Source: JBIOYL01 sp044870185 (GTDB lineage: Bacteria; Actinomycetota; CALGFH01). Taken from it: a stretch of DNA of 12,990 bases. This document shows positions 1 to 5,533 of the stretch, one piece after another; the first letter of the stretch is position 1; each line of letters opens with the position of its first letter. A model generated the notes under the pieces. It was given only the letters and a program-made list of their open reading frames with translations, was not told where the DNA came from and did not search any database. The stretch spans positions 1-12,990 of the forward strand of contig JBIOYL010000305.1 of assembly GCA_044870185.1 (NCBI GenBank), read 5' to 3'. A program made the position numbers and the translations under genes.

Positions 1-407
1 CCCGGCAGCCAGTGGCCCACGGTGTCCGCCAGCGACAGGCGGCCCTCGGCGACCAGCTGCAGCACCACCGTGGCGACGAACGGCTTGGTGACGCTGGCGG
101 CCCGGTAGTGCAGCCCGGGCTGCATCGGCCGGCCGCTGCGCAGGTCGGCCACGCCGCTGGCGGCCTGCGTGACGCCGTGCTCGTCACGGACCTGCGCAGC
201 GGCGCCGGGCGCCCCAGCAGCGACGACCTGATCGAGGAGCCGCCGCAGCTCGCCCGGCTCGATCCGCTGCAGGGTCGGCGTAACCGTCGTCCCGTGGCTG
301 CTGGGGCCGGCTGCGGCCCCGGCTCGCGCCGGGGCCAACAGCAGCGCCCCGACCGCCATGCCCGCGAGCAGTGGCATCGGCAGGGTTCGTCTGGCTGGCC
401 GGGTCAT
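1..407 (-). CDS. Secreted serine hydrolase (beta-lactamase / D-Ala-D-Ala carboxypeptidase fold), N-terminal part
   Basis: Only the first 135 codons are in the window; the gene runs off the left edge. The ATG at 407 is preceded by GGGGAGG at good spacing. Residues 1-32 read as a signal peptide: a basic start (RPARR), a hydrophobic core around 12-26 and an Ala-rich cleavage region. Residues 50-70 form the first helix. GVADLRSGRPM and HYRAASVTKPF follow. The SVTK at 105-108 is the SxxK nucleophile motif of class C beta-lactamase-like hydrolases, and the following segment (VATVVLQLVAEGRLSLADTV) is the usual helix after it. The YxN and KTG-like motifs lie outside the window, so peptidase, esterase and beta-lactamase cannot be separated. 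It is probably exported and acts on peptidoglycan or a small ester. It is transcribed away from the structured region at 408-843. Confidence 0.85.
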   Translation of the reverse strand, partial: MTRPARRTLPMPLLAGMAVGALLLAPARAGAAAGPSSHGTTVTPTLQRIEPGELRRLLDQVVAAGAPGAAAQVRDEHGVTQAASGVADLRSGRPMQPGLHYRAASVTKPFVATVVLQLVAEGRLSLADTVGHWLP

Positions 408-472
408 CGCAGACCTCCCCGGAGCGAACAGGATCAGGCACGCACGCAGCACGACGGGCACCCTCAATGACG

Positions 473-501
473 TTGCATGCGCCTGCCGCCTGTGGCTAAC
501 T
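473..501 (+). promoter_or_regulatory. Possible promoter for the short ORF / structured RNA
   Basis: TTGCAT (473-478) is followed after 17 bases by CTAACT (496-501). This is an acceptable -35/-10 pair and would start a transcript near 508, just before the extended Shine-Dalgarno sequence. The -10 is a weak match, so this is a suggestion rather than a firm call. Confidence 0.3.
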
Positions 502-530
502 GGCTGCACGCGAGAAAGGAGGTGGTCCAA

Positions 531-572
531 CTGCATAAACCCATGTGGACCCGCGAGGTGACTGCCCGCTAG
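531..572 (+). CDS. Leader-like short ORF with extended Shine-Dalgarno
   Basis: The sequence GAGAAAGGAGGTGGTCC at 512-528 nearly matches the complement of the 16S rRNA 3' tail, far longer than an ordinary ribosome site. From GGAGG (518-522), a CTG at 531 lies 8 bases downstream and opens a 13-codon frame, (M)HKPMWTREVTAR, ending in TAG at 570-572. An in-frame ATG at 543 would give MWTREVTAR but is 20 bases from the site. The ribosome signal is seen directly. That the peptide is made, and that translating it controls the fold at 636-705, are inferences. No plus-strand gene follows before glnR at 2261, so this may be a free-standing small RNA with an ORF rather than an attenuator. Confidence 0.4.
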   Translation: MHKPMWTREVTAR

Positions 573-635
573 GGCGGTCCGCTCCTTGCTTGCGGGAGTT
601 GGGCCACCCCCGCGGAATCCAACCAGCTCACCGGA

Positions 636-705
636 CCCAGGGGGCCTCGGCATTGGTCCGGCCGAGGCGGAGCCGCCCTCGAGGGCGGGCGTCCAGCCCC
701 CTGGG
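636..705 (+). ncRNA. Candidate structured RNA, three-way junction
   Basis: Three perfect stems nest within 70 bases. The outer stem is CCCAGGGGG (636-644) with CCCCCTGGG (697-705). Inside it are a hairpin CCTCGG (645-650) / CCGAGG (662-667) and a hairpin CCGCCC (673-678) / GGGCGG (683-688) with a TCGA loop. The outer stem is followed by TTT on the plus strand. The fold would also form on the minus strand, where it would lie in a long leader of the serine hydrolase. I favour plus because of the upstream ORF and Shine-Dalgarno. It matches no RNA family I can name. Confidence 0.45.
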
Positions 706-843
706 TTTGCCATGCCCGCCCTCCGCGGCTCGGACCGGCTCTTCGCGCGCGGCCGCTGCACGCTCGCAAGACCCTCGCGGATCCGGCGCATGCCGCTATC
801 GTGCGCACCACGGGCTCGGTCGGGGGAGAACCCTCGGCCGCCG

Positions 844-939
844 CTAGCTCCGGAACAGCCGGTAGATCACGTACACGCTGAACAGGGCGGCCGCCAGCAG
901 CATCCCGACCAGCAGCACCGTGTACCAGAACTCGAGCAT
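844..939 (-). CDS. 31-residue single-pass membrane miniprotein
   Basis: A short frame starts MLEFWYTVLLVG and ends YVIYRLFRS. The middle ~22 residues are uninterrupted hydrophobic, and the basic tail (R, R) suggests an N-out/C-in single membrane span. The start at 939 has AGGAG about 10 bases upstream. An alternative ATG at 957 adds six residues (MRSPPR) but lacks a clear ribosome site. It lies 53 bases after the LmeA-like gene on the same strand, so cotranscription is likely. No family is recognised. The amino-acid pattern (aromatic belt, span, positive anchor) argues for a real miniprotein over chance. Confidence 0.55.
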   Translation of the reverse strand: MLEFWYTVLLVGMLLAAALFSVYVIYRLFRS

Positions 940-992
940 CCTCGGCGGGCTCCTCATCGCCGTCCACGGGGGCCGTCCACGGGGCAACGGTA

Positions 993-1703
993 TCAGGTCG
1001 CCACCCGGACGGCCTCGGCCCGGCCGGAGATGACGATCGCGCCCGGCTCGGTGACCACGTGCTCGACCTGCACGCCGGCCGGCAGGCGGGGCAGCGGCAC
1101 GCTGACCGTGAACAGCGTCGTGAGCTGGCCGCGCAGCAGCTCGTCGAGCGAGCTGCCGGTGTCGATCCCGGTGGGGACGAACGTGAGACGGCCGCCCGCC
1201 ACACCGAGCCGCCCGGTCACCGCCGCGTGCACCGGCACGCCGGCGACGTCGGTGTCCAGCACGACCCGGACGTCCTGGGCGGTCAGCTGCACCGAGCCGC
1301 CGCGCAGGCGGCTGGCGAGCAGCCGCCCGACCTCGTCCTGGGTGATGCGGACCTCGCCGTCGGCGCGCTGCACCCGCACGGTCCCCGGCGCGCCCGTGTA
1401 GATGGCCCGGTCGACGGTCACGCCGTGCAGGTGCACCTCGACCCGGTCGGCCGTGACGCCCTGCGACTGGACGTCGGCGGCGGCCAGGTCGATGGCGGAG
1501 AAGCGCCCGAGCGCCAGGTGGGGCAGGAACGGAAAGTCGCGAACCCGGACGACCGGCCGCGTGCTGAGGTCGTACCGCTGGGCGAACACCGCCGCGGCGC
1601 GCCGCTCGAAGATGCGGGCGGCGCCGAAGTCGGCCGCCACGTAGATGGCGCCGAGCACGATCAGCACGACGAGCAGACGGGTCAGCCTCCGCATGCACCG
1701 CAT
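993..1703 (-). CDS. LmeA / DUF2993 family envelope lipid-binding protein
   Basis: The product is 236 residues, close to the family's usual length. Residues 5-26 are a hydrophobic anchor or signal segment (RLTRLLVVLIVLGAIYVAA). The rest has the DUF2993 pattern: a FERRAAAVFAQRY helix, then alternating beta strands with 'VRVRDFPFLPHLALGRFSAI' and 'VEVHLHGVTVD'. In mycobacteria the family member LmeA is a periplasmic phospholipid-binding protein needed for mannan elongation of lipoglycans. The exact role in this organism is not known. The start at 1703 has GAGGGA just upstream; a second ATG at 1694 is also possible. It is the middle gene of a leftward set, after the MoaD-like gene and before the miniprotein. 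Confidence 0.8.
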   Translation of the reverse strand: MRCMRRLTRLLVVLIVLGAIYVAADFGAARIFERRAAAVFAQRYDLSTRPVVRVRDFPFLPHLALGRFSAIDLAAADVQSQGVTADRVEVHLHGVTVDRAIYTGAPGTVRVQRADGEVRITQDEVGRLLASRLRGGSVQLTAQDVRVVLDTDVAGVPVHAAVTGRLGVAGGRLTFVPTGIDTGSSLDELLRGQLTTLFTVSVPLPRLPAGVQVEHVVTEPGAIVISGRAEAVRVAT

Positions 1704-1779
1704 CTTCCCTCAAGCCCGGGCGGCGCAAACGGCCACGCGGCCGAGCGGCGCCCCGGCGGGTGGCCGTGGGCGGCCGTGG

Positions 1780-2019
1780 CTAGCCGCCGGAGAAGGGTGG
1801 CAGGAGGGCCACCTCGGCGCCGTCGGGCGGCACCGCGGCCGGGTCGTCCCAGCGCTCGCCGTCGACGAGCACGCTGGCGTGGCCGAGCACGGCCGCAAAC
1901 CGCTCGCCGAAGCGCCCCCTGAGCTCGTCGAGGATCGTGCCGAGCGGCGCGGCGGGCACGCTGACCTCGCCGACGCCGGCCGCCTCACGCAGGGCGGCGA
2001 ACAGGCGGACCCGAACCAC
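1780..2019 (-). CDS. MoaD/ThiS-family sulfur carrier protein
   Basis: The 79-residue protein begins VVRVRLFAALREAAG, the typical first strand and helix of MoaD ubiquitin-like carriers, and ends LLPPFSGG. The C-terminal Gly-Gly is the site adenylated and thiocarboxylated by a MoeB/ThiF-type enzyme in molybdopterin or other sulfur-transfer pathways. The GTG start at 2019 is preceded by GGGAGGAGGG. No partner genes (moaE, moeB, thiF, a sulfurtransferase) are in the window, so the pathway is open; solitary MoaD-like carriers are common in actinobacteria. It is divergent from glnR across a repeat-bearing intergenic region. Confidence 0.85.
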   Translation of the reverse strand: MVRVRLFAALREAAGVGEVSVPAAPLGTILDELRGRFGERFAAVLGHASVLVDGERWDDPAAVPPDGAEVALLPPFSGG

Positions 2020-2049
2020 CAGCCCTCCTCCCGCTCTCCGGCTCCTCCG

Positions 2050-2142
2050 GGTCGACCGGGCATCCCCGGTTGCCGGGGAGCCTGCCGTTCCCGGCCCGGT
2101 CGACCGGGCATCCCGGTTGCCGGGACTGCCGGTTCCCGGCCC
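2050..2142. repeat. Two tandem ~47-bp direct repeats, each with an internal hairpin
   Basis: Unit 1 (2050-2097) and unit 2 (2098-2142) both begin GGTCGACCGGGCATCCC and end TTCCCGGCCC, with a few small differences. Each contains a perfect hairpin (CCCCGG-TTG-CCGGGG, and CCCGG-TTG-CCGGG in the second). The block sits between the divergent moaD-like gene and glnR, just upstream of the glnR -35. It could be a binding-site pair or a replication-slippage duplication. Confidence 0.75.
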
Positions 2143-2145
2143 ACG

Positions 2146-2174
2146 TTGTCCACGATCCTGACCGATGCTACGGT
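2146..2174 (+). promoter_or_regulatory. Probable glnR promoter
   Basis: TTGTCC (2146-2151), a 17-base spacer, then TACGGT (2169-2174), which fits the actinobacterial TAnnnT -10. Transcription would start near 2181, giving an ~80-base leader before the GTG at 2261. This also rules out the in-frame ATG at 2165, which would lie inside the promoter. Confidence 0.6.
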
Positions 2175-2260
2175 GCCGTCGGCGCACCGGCAGCGCAACC
2201 GGCCCCGCGGCCCGCCGGGTCGGGTGGGCGCCGGTTCCCCTCGGCGCAGCGGAGGAGACG

Positions 2261-3136
2261 GTGGCCGAGCTCGTCTGCCTGACCAACCGCGCCGGCGGGG
2301 CGAAGGAAGTCCTGCCCGCGCTCGAGTACCTGGCCCACTCGGTCGCGACGCTGCCGCTGGACCTCGCCAGCCTGGCCGGTACGGCCGGCAAGGATGCCGT
2401 CCTGATCGACGGGACCCGGGATCTGTCGCGCGCCCAGGCGCTGTGCCGCACCATGCGGGCGGCCGGGGACGAGATCCCCGTCCTGGTGGTCATGCCCGAG
2501 GCAGGGCTGGCCGGCCTCCAGCCCGACTGGGGCGCGTCCGACTTCGTGCTGCCGACCGCGAGCCCGGCCGAGGTCGAGGCGCGGGTGCGCCTGCTGGGCC
2601 AGGCAAGGACGGCCGGTGACGCCGAGGCGGCCATCCGGGTCGGCGAGCTGCTCGTCGACCCCGTCTCGTACTCGGTGCGCCTGCGCGGACGGCCCCTGGA
2701 CCTCACCTACAAGGAGTTCGAGCTGCTGCGCTTCCTCGCCGCCCGGCCGGGCAGGGTGTTGACCCGGGCGCAGCTGCTCAGCGAGGTGTGGGGCTACGAC
2801 TTCTTCGGCGGCACGCGCACGGTCGACGTCCATGTCCGCCGGCTGCGGGCCAAGCTCGGCGCCGAGCACGAGTCGATGATCGCGACCATCCGCGGGGTCG
2901 GCTACAAGCTCGTTCCGGCCGAGCAGGCACGGGCCGAGCGCGAGGCCGACGGCGCGGGCGCCGAAGCCGGCCGCCGGCCCGCGGAGCGCGGCAGCGCGGA
3001 CCGGGGTACCGCGGAGCGCGGCAACGCGGAGCGCGGGAGGAGGGTGCCCGACGACGAGGAGTTGCCCGAGGGCGGCGGGGAACGGTTGCCCGACGGCGAG
3101 GATGCGGCGATCCTGGATGACGGCAGAACCCTTTGA
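2261..3136 (+). CDS. glnR: GlnR-like nitrogen response regulator (OmpR/PhoB winged helix)
   Basis: The 291-residue product has an atypical receiver domain (about 1-112) and an OmpR-type winged-helix DNA-binding domain (about 125-220). GlnR hallmarks are the N-terminal CLTNR...EVLPALEYLAH pattern, Asp50 in VLIDGTRDL, PDWGASDFVLPTASPAEVEAR, and the wing LTYKEFELLRFLA / VWGYDFFGGTRTVDVHVRR. In actinobacteria GlnR is the orphan global regulator of nitrogen genes (glnA, amtB, nirBD). Its conserved Asp is thought to be structural rather than a phosphorylation site. The GTG start has GGAGGAG at 2251-2257. The tail after ~225 is low-complexity: AERGSADRGTAERGNAERG, then an acidic stretch. The TGA stop lies inside the TTGACA of the next promoter. 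Confidence 0.9.
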   Translation: MAELVCLTNRAGGAKEVLPALEYLAHSVATLPLDLASLAGTAGKDAVLIDGTRDLSRAQALCRTMRAAGDEIPVLVVMPEAGLAGLQPDWGASDFVLPTASPAEVEARVRLLGQARTAGDAEAAIRVGELLVDPVSYSVRLRGRPLDLTYKEFELLRFLAARPGRVLTRAQLLSEVWGYDFFGGTRTVDVHVRRLRAKLGAEHESMIATIRGVGYKLVPAEQARAEREADGAGAEAGRRPAERGSADRGTAERGNAERGRRVPDDEELPEGGGERLPDGEDAAILDDGRTL

Positions 3137-3162
3137 CAGCGGCTCCGGCGGGGTGGCACCAT
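3133..3162 (+). promoter_or_regulatory. Promoter of the tRNA cluster, overlapping the glnR stop
   Basis: A perfect -35 TTGACA (3133-3138) contains the glnR TGA stop. After 18 bases comes CACCAT (3157-3162), a fair -10. Transcription would begin about 10 bases before the first tRNA. Confidence 0.55.
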
Positions 3163-3179
3163 CGCCAGGCTCTCACCGT

Positions 3180-3252
3180 GGGCCGCTAGCTCAGTTGGAA
3201 GAGCACCCGGCTTTTAACCGGGGTGTCGTCGGTTCGATCCCGACGCGGCCCA
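3180..3252 (+). tRNA. tRNA-Lys (TTT)
   Basis: Complete cloverleaf: acceptor GGGCCGC/GCGGCCC, D arm with AGCTCAGTTGG, anticodon stem CCCGG/CCGGG around the loop CTTTTAA (anticodon TTT), and T arm GTCGG-TTCGATC-CCGAC. The discriminator is A. The next bases are CCC, so the CCA tail is not encoded, unlike the three following tRNAs. Confidence 0.95.
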
Positions 3253-3269
3253 CCCCGATCAAGATCCGG

Positions 3270-3342
3270 GCCCCCATCGTCTAGTGGCCTAGGACACCAC
3301 CCTTTCAAGGTGGCGACGCGGATTCGAACTCCGCTGGGGGCG
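3270..3342 (+). tRNA. tRNA-Glu (TTC)
   Basis: Acceptor GCCCCCA/TGGGGGC, anticodon stem CCACC/GGTGG with loop CTTTCAA (anticodon TTC), and T arm with GATTCGAACTC. CCA is encoded at 3343-3345. The D arm, ATCGTCTAGTGGCCTAGGAC, is typical of bacterial tRNA-Glu. Confidence 0.95.
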
Positions 3343-3346
3343 CCAC

Positions 3347-3422
3347 GGTCCCGTGGAGCAGCTTGGCTGTGCTCGCCGCCCTGTCAAGGCGGAGGTCGCG
3401 GGTTCAAATCCCGTCGGGACCG
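3347..3422 (+). tRNA. tRNA-Asp (GTC)
   Basis: Acceptor GGTCCCG/CGGGACC, anticodon stem CCGCC/GGCGG with loop CTGTCAA (anticodon GTC), and T arm CGGGTTCAAATCCCG. The discriminator is G and CCA is encoded at 3423-3425. It begins one base after the CCA of tRNA-Glu, so the pair must be processed from one transcript. Confidence 0.95.
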
Positions 3423-3452
3423 CCACAGGCCAGGTGGCTCGTGCCTCGGCTC

Positions 3453-3526
3453 GGGCAGGTAGCTCAGTTGGCAGAGCGTCCGGCTGAAAACCGGAAGGTT
3501 CGGCGGTTCGATCCCGCCCCTGCCCA
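3453..3526 (+). tRNA. tRNA-Phe (GAA), likely integration target
   Basis: Acceptor GGGCAGG/CCTGCCC, D arm TAGCTCAGTTGGCAGAGC, anticodon stem TCCGG/CCGGA with loop CTGAAAA (anticodon GAA), and T arm GGCGGTTCGATCCCGCC. CCA is encoded at 3527-3529. An integrase gene begins within 80 bases of its 3' end and reads away from it, so the tRNA 3' half is the probable attachment site. Confidence 0.95.
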
Positions 3527-3545
3527 CCACAAACGACGCTCCGCG

Positions 3546-3574
3546 TACAATGATTGTCAACGAGATGTCAACGA
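3546..3574 (+). promoter_or_regulatory. Integrase -10 element and 9-bp direct repeat (putative operator)
   Basis: TACAAT (3546-3551) is a near-consensus -10, though no good -35 is seen. Just after it, TGTCAACGA occurs twice, at 3555-3563 and 3566-3574. Their 11-base period puts them on the same face of the helix. The repeats overlap the expected transcription start, fitting a repressor or integrase-binding site. The function is inferred. Confidence 0.45.
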
Positions 3575-3606
3575 TTGATCTCTCGCCGACGCCAGGAGCG
3601 GAGCAG

Positions 3607-4845
3607 TTGACCATCCGTGCACGCACCCATGGCTGGCAGGTGATCGTCTATGCGGGGCTGGACCCGCTCACGGGCAAGCAGCGGCAGATCACGCGCCAGG
3701 TCAACGGCAGCTACCGCCAGGCTGAGAAGGTCGAAGCGCGCCTCAGGACCGAGGTCGCCGACGGCCAGCACACCGGTACTCGCGTCAGGACGCTTGGCGA
3801 GTTGGCGGACCTTTGGATCAAGCGGCGAGCCGAGAGCGACAAGCCCATCTCGCCGCACACGCTGGAGGACTACCGAAGCCTAATCGACAACAAGATCAAA
3901 CCGGCTATAGGCGGAAAAAAGCTCCATACCATCAACGCTCGGGTCCTCGACACCTTCTACGATGACTTGCGCCGTGGCGGCAACGCCAAGGCTCAGGCCC
4001 GCGCACAAGCACGCGCCAAGGCCGAAGCTGTCGGCAGGGGCGAGGACCCCCACAACCTTGTCTTGAAGGCCCGGCCCAGCGCGAGCGATCGGCGGTTGAG
4101 CGCGAACCGGGTCCGTGACGTGCACGTGATCCTGTCAGGAGCCCTCGGGATGGCGGCTAGGTGGGGATGGATACCGTTCAACCCAGCTCTCATGGCCCGG
4201 CCGGCAGGCGGCAAGGGCGAGCCCCGCCCTGTACCGACCCCCCAACAGGTCCGTCAGCTGCTTGCGGCGGTCGCAGATGAGCCGGACTTCAAGGTGCTCT
4301 TGCGACTGAGCACCACGGCCGGACTTCGGCCGTCAGAGATCTGCGCCCTCCGGTGGCTGGACCTGGACCTGGACGCAGCGACGGTCAGCATCAGCGGCAG
4401 CATCGTGACCGCCAAGGGCCTGCCCCAGAAGTACGCGCGCAAGGACCCCAAGAGCACCCACGGCGAGCGGCTCCTGGCGCTCGACATGACCACGGCCAGC
4501 TTGCTTCGCGCCCATCGCGCCCGCTGCGAGCAGCTTGCCGAGCAGCTCGACGGCCGGCTGGCCCCCCAGGCGTATGTGTTCGCCCGGACACCTGACGGCA
4601 GGACGCCCATCCGACCAGACGCGGTCAGCAAGCGGTTCACGGCGCTGGTGCGCCGGCTCGGCCACGGCTACACGCTGTATGGGCTGCGGCACTTCATGGC
4701 GACCCAGCTCGGCGCAGTCGCAGAGGCCGGGACGGTACGGGAGCGGATGGGCCACGGCAGCCTCGCGGTGACCAGCGGCTACATGCATCGAGTGAGTGAA
4801 GCCGACCGTGCCGCTGCACAGTACATGGGCGCGTTGCTTGATTGA
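3607..4845 (+). CDS. Phage/ICE-type tyrosine recombinase (integrase)
   Basis: The start is taken at TTG 3607, which has AGGAG 8 bases upstream and gives the usual arm-binding opening (TIRARTHGWQVIVYAGLDPLTGK). An ATG at 3550 in the same frame overlaps the -10 and has no ribosome site. The 412-residue protein has an arm-type N-terminal domain (1-55), a SAM-like core-binding domain (60-190) with an Ala/Lys-rich insert at about 126-145, and a catalytic domain (210-412). Catalytic residues visible are R241 (TAGLRPSE), K282 region, R361 (YGLRH), H383 (MGHGS) and Y392 (SGYMH). The usual first His of HxxR is Tyr358, a tolerated variant. It should integrate and excise DNA at tRNA-Phe. Codon use is less extreme in GC than its neighbours, as expected for acquired DNA. 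No excisionase or replication gene is adjacent. Confidence 0.92.
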   Translation: MTIRARTHGWQVIVYAGLDPLTGKQRQITRQVNGSYRQAEKVEARLRTEVADGQHTGTRVRTLGELADLWIKRRAESDKPISPHTLEDYRSLIDNKIKPAIGGKKLHTINARVLDTFYDDLRRGGNAKAQARAQARAKAEAVGRGEDPHNLVLKARPSASDRRLSANRVRDVHVILSGALGMAARWGWIPFNPALMARPAGGKGEPRPVPTPQQVRQLLAAVADEPDFKVLLRLSTTAGLRPSEICALRWLDLDLDAATVSISGSIVTAKGLPQKYARKDPKSTHGERLLALDMTTASLLRAHRARCEQLAEQLDGRLAPQAYVFARTPDGRTPIRPDAVSKRFTALVRRLGHGYTLYGLRHFMATQLGAVAEAGTVRERMGHGSLAVTSGYMHRVSEADRAAAQYMGALLD

Positions 4846-4850
4846 GGCCA

Positions 4851-4870
4851 TCCGCGGCCACGACCGCGGA
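4851..4870 (+). terminator. Hairpin after integrase, possible terminator
   Basis: TCCGCGG-CCACGA-CCGCGGA forms a perfect 7-bp stem starting 6 bases after the integrase stop codon. There is no T tract, as is common in high-GC actinobacteria, so termination is only plausible. Confidence 0.35.
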
Positions 4871-4907
4871 CAGGGCCGCGCCATGCAGGATGAAGGTCCA
4901 GCTGAGC

Positions 4908-4965
4908 ACCACGGTTCGGCTCCTTGTCGGCGGCTGATGCGGATGCAACCGTGGTTACACTACAC
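4908..4965 (+). promoter_or_regulatory. chr operon control region: 9-bp inverted repeat and TACACTACAC element
   Basis: ACCACGGTT (4908-4916) and AACCGTGGT (4947-4955) are perfect inverted copies 30 bases apart. The second abuts TACACTACAC (4956-4965), which contains a TAnnnT-type -10. The same 10-mer occurs before the second ChrB-N gene at 11440-11449. This arrangement fits a repressor operator next to a promoter. Confidence 0.5.
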
Positions 4966-5002
4966 TTCTGATCAGGCATCAGTGGGACACCGGGAGGTGG
5001 CG

Positions 5003-5533
5003 TTGGCTGGACCGGGCAAGCTGCCGGCAGGCTCGGCCCGGTTGGGATCGTGGGTGCTGCTGGCCTACCGGCTGCCCCGGGAGCCCTCCAACCCCCGAGT
5101 CGCGGTCTGGCGCAAGCTGGAACGCCTCGGGGTGGCGCGGCTGGGTGACGGCCTGGTCGCGCTGCCGGCCGACGCCCGCACCCGCGAGCAGCTCGACTGG
5201 CTGGCCGAGGAGATCGTCGAGGCCGGCGGGGTGGCCACGGTGTGGCTGGCCACCCCAGGCAGCGCCGCCCAGGAGCACGCGATCGCCGAGGCGATGCGCG
5301 CCGCCCGGGCGGCCGAGTACCGCGCAGTTATGGAACAGGCCCGGGCCGCAGCCGACGGCGCCGCCGGGGAGCGGACCCGGGCGCTGCGCCGGCTACGCGG
5401 CGAGCTGGGCCGCATCGCCCGCCGGGACTTCTTCCCCCCACCCGAACAGGAGGCGGCCCGGGCGGCGGTCGACGCCCTGGCCGCCGATGCCACCGCCGCT
5501 GGCACGCCAGCAGTGCTTGAGGAGGGGCCATGA
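5003..5533 (+). CDS. ChrB N-terminal-domain-like protein (copy 1)
   Basis: The TTG at 5003 is preceded by GGGAGG at 5 bases. A GTG at 4997 would overlap that site. The 176-residue product carries the ChrB N-terminal signature: WVLLAYRLPREPSNPRVAVWRKLERLG followed by a VALPADARTREQLDWLAEEI segment. A helical Arg/Ala-rich region (about 100-150) with RALRRLRGELGRIARRDFFPP follows. In proteobacteria ChrB is one polypeptide that senses chromate and controls chrA. Here the N and C halves are separate genes with an ATGA overlap (176 + 143 residues, about the size of full ChrB). I infer a regulator or sensor half. It is first of five overlapping genes ending in chrA. Confidence 0.8.
   Translation: MAGPGKLPAGSARLGSWVLLAYRLPREPSNPRVAVWRKLERLGVARLGDGLVALPADARTREQLDWLAEEIVEAGGVATVWLATPGSAAQEHAIAEAMRAARAAEYRAVMEQARAAADGAAGERTRALRRLRGELGRIARRDFFPPPEQEAARAAVDALAADATAAGTPAVLEEGP

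Larger units (their letters stand above)
408..843. other. Non-coding gap with short ORF and structured RNA candidate
   Basis: No conventional gene is supported in these 436 bases. Long frames on both strands here have no recognisable protein and are composition artefacts. What stands out on the plus strand is a possible promoter (473-501), an extended Shine-Dalgarno sequence (513-528), a 13-codon ORF (531-572) and a three-stem folded element (636-705). I see nothing I can support in 706-843 beyond GC-rich sequence. Confidence 0.5.

Noticed and set aside
586..1728. Long open frames on both strands over 569-1728 in frames other than the LmeA-like one
   Set aside because: They are Arg/Pro/Gly-rich with no domain pattern and arise from extreme GC at third positions of the real leftward gene.
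2165..2260. Upstream ATG extending the GlnR protein by 32 residues
   Set aside because: It lies within the predicted promoter (-10 at 2169-2174), lacks a ribosome site, and the extra residues are not GlnR-like. GTG 2261 has GGAGGAG.
4305..4914. 13-base repeat CTGAGCACCACGG inside the integrase gene and again before the chr operon
   Set aside because: One copy is in a conserved coding segment (LSTTAGL) and the flanks differ; chance in GC-rich DNA is likely.
4796..5002. Upstream ATG starting the first ChrB-N protein inside the integrase gene
   Set aside because: The extension covers the integrase end, hairpin, inverted repeat and promoter element and encodes no conserved sequence.
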